The translations under genes were made by a program, and so were the position numbers. Shown here in pieces: positions 6,364 to 6,382 of a DNA stretch of 6,382 bases. Positions within the stretch are counted from its first letter, which is position 1; the number at the start of each line of letters is the position of its first letter. This stretch comes from Gammaproteobacteria bacterium (GTDB lineage: Bacteria; Pseudomonadota; Gammaproteobacteria; DSM-16500), in NCBI GenBank assembly GCA_009885665.1, contig VFKI01000187.1, forward strand, positions 1 to 6,382, written 5' to 3'. The notes beneath the pieces are model-generated. The model saw only the letters and a list, made by a program, of their open reading frames with translations, had not been told where the DNA came from and did not search any database.

Positions 6364-6382
6364 ATGGTATTTTGCACTGAAA
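6364..6382 (+). CDS. Possible 5' end of an ORF running off the right edge
   Basis: An ATG at 6364 opens a frame reading MVFCTE up to the window end. A purine-rich GGGGAGGGGG (6344-6353) stands 10 nt upstream and could serve as a ribosome binding site, though the spacing is a little long. If the adjacent 19-nt repeats are an insertion-sequence terminus, this would be where its transposase begins. Six codons cannot identify a product, and the start may be chance. Confidence 0.2.

Overview
The window looks like chromosomal DNA of a gammaproteobacterium of moderate GC. The gene set is housekeeping: a LemA-family protein, an HtpX-type M48 metalloprotease, ferrochelatase, an FtsK/SpoIIIE DNA translocase and thioredoxin reductase. 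The short FtsK (about 779 aa, without the very long linker of E. coli FtsK) and the ftsK/trxB neighbourhood would fit a Coxiella/Legionella-like lineage. That placement is inference; no taxonomic marker is present.

Layout, left to right. Bases 1-105 hold no gene I can support. A 25-bp imperfect dyad (106-130) and an extended -10 promoter candidate precede lemA (177-755, +). The lemA-htpX gap carries an 11-bp perfect inverted repeat around a structured core (765-838), flanked symmetrically by the hexamer AATCTT; it looks like a small palindromic or MITE-like insertion. Then come htpX (866-1912, +) and hemH (1909-2910, +), which overlap by ATGA and are probably translationally coupled. ftsK runs convergently (5207-2868, -), and its 3' end overlaps the 3' end of hemH by 43 bp. 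trxB (5277-6227, +) diverges from ftsK across a 69-bp gap where the two predicted -10 elements share the same bases. After trxB, two copies of a 19-nt repeat at a 25-bp period, a G-rich hairpin and a possible ORF start suggest the edge of an insertion sequence that may continue past the right end.

How the genes relate. LemA and HtpX-like M48 proteases are a recurrent gene pair linked to the inner membrane. HemH performs the last step of protoheme synthesis and is probably tied to htpX only through operon structure. FtsK couples chromosome segregation to division, and TrxB supplies electrons to thioredoxin. No defence system, CRISPR array, rRNA or tRNA is visible. The coding part is ordinary core genome. 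The points worth a second look are the regulatory and overlap architecture, the non-ATG ftsK start, and the repeat elements in the lemA-htpX gap and at the right edge.
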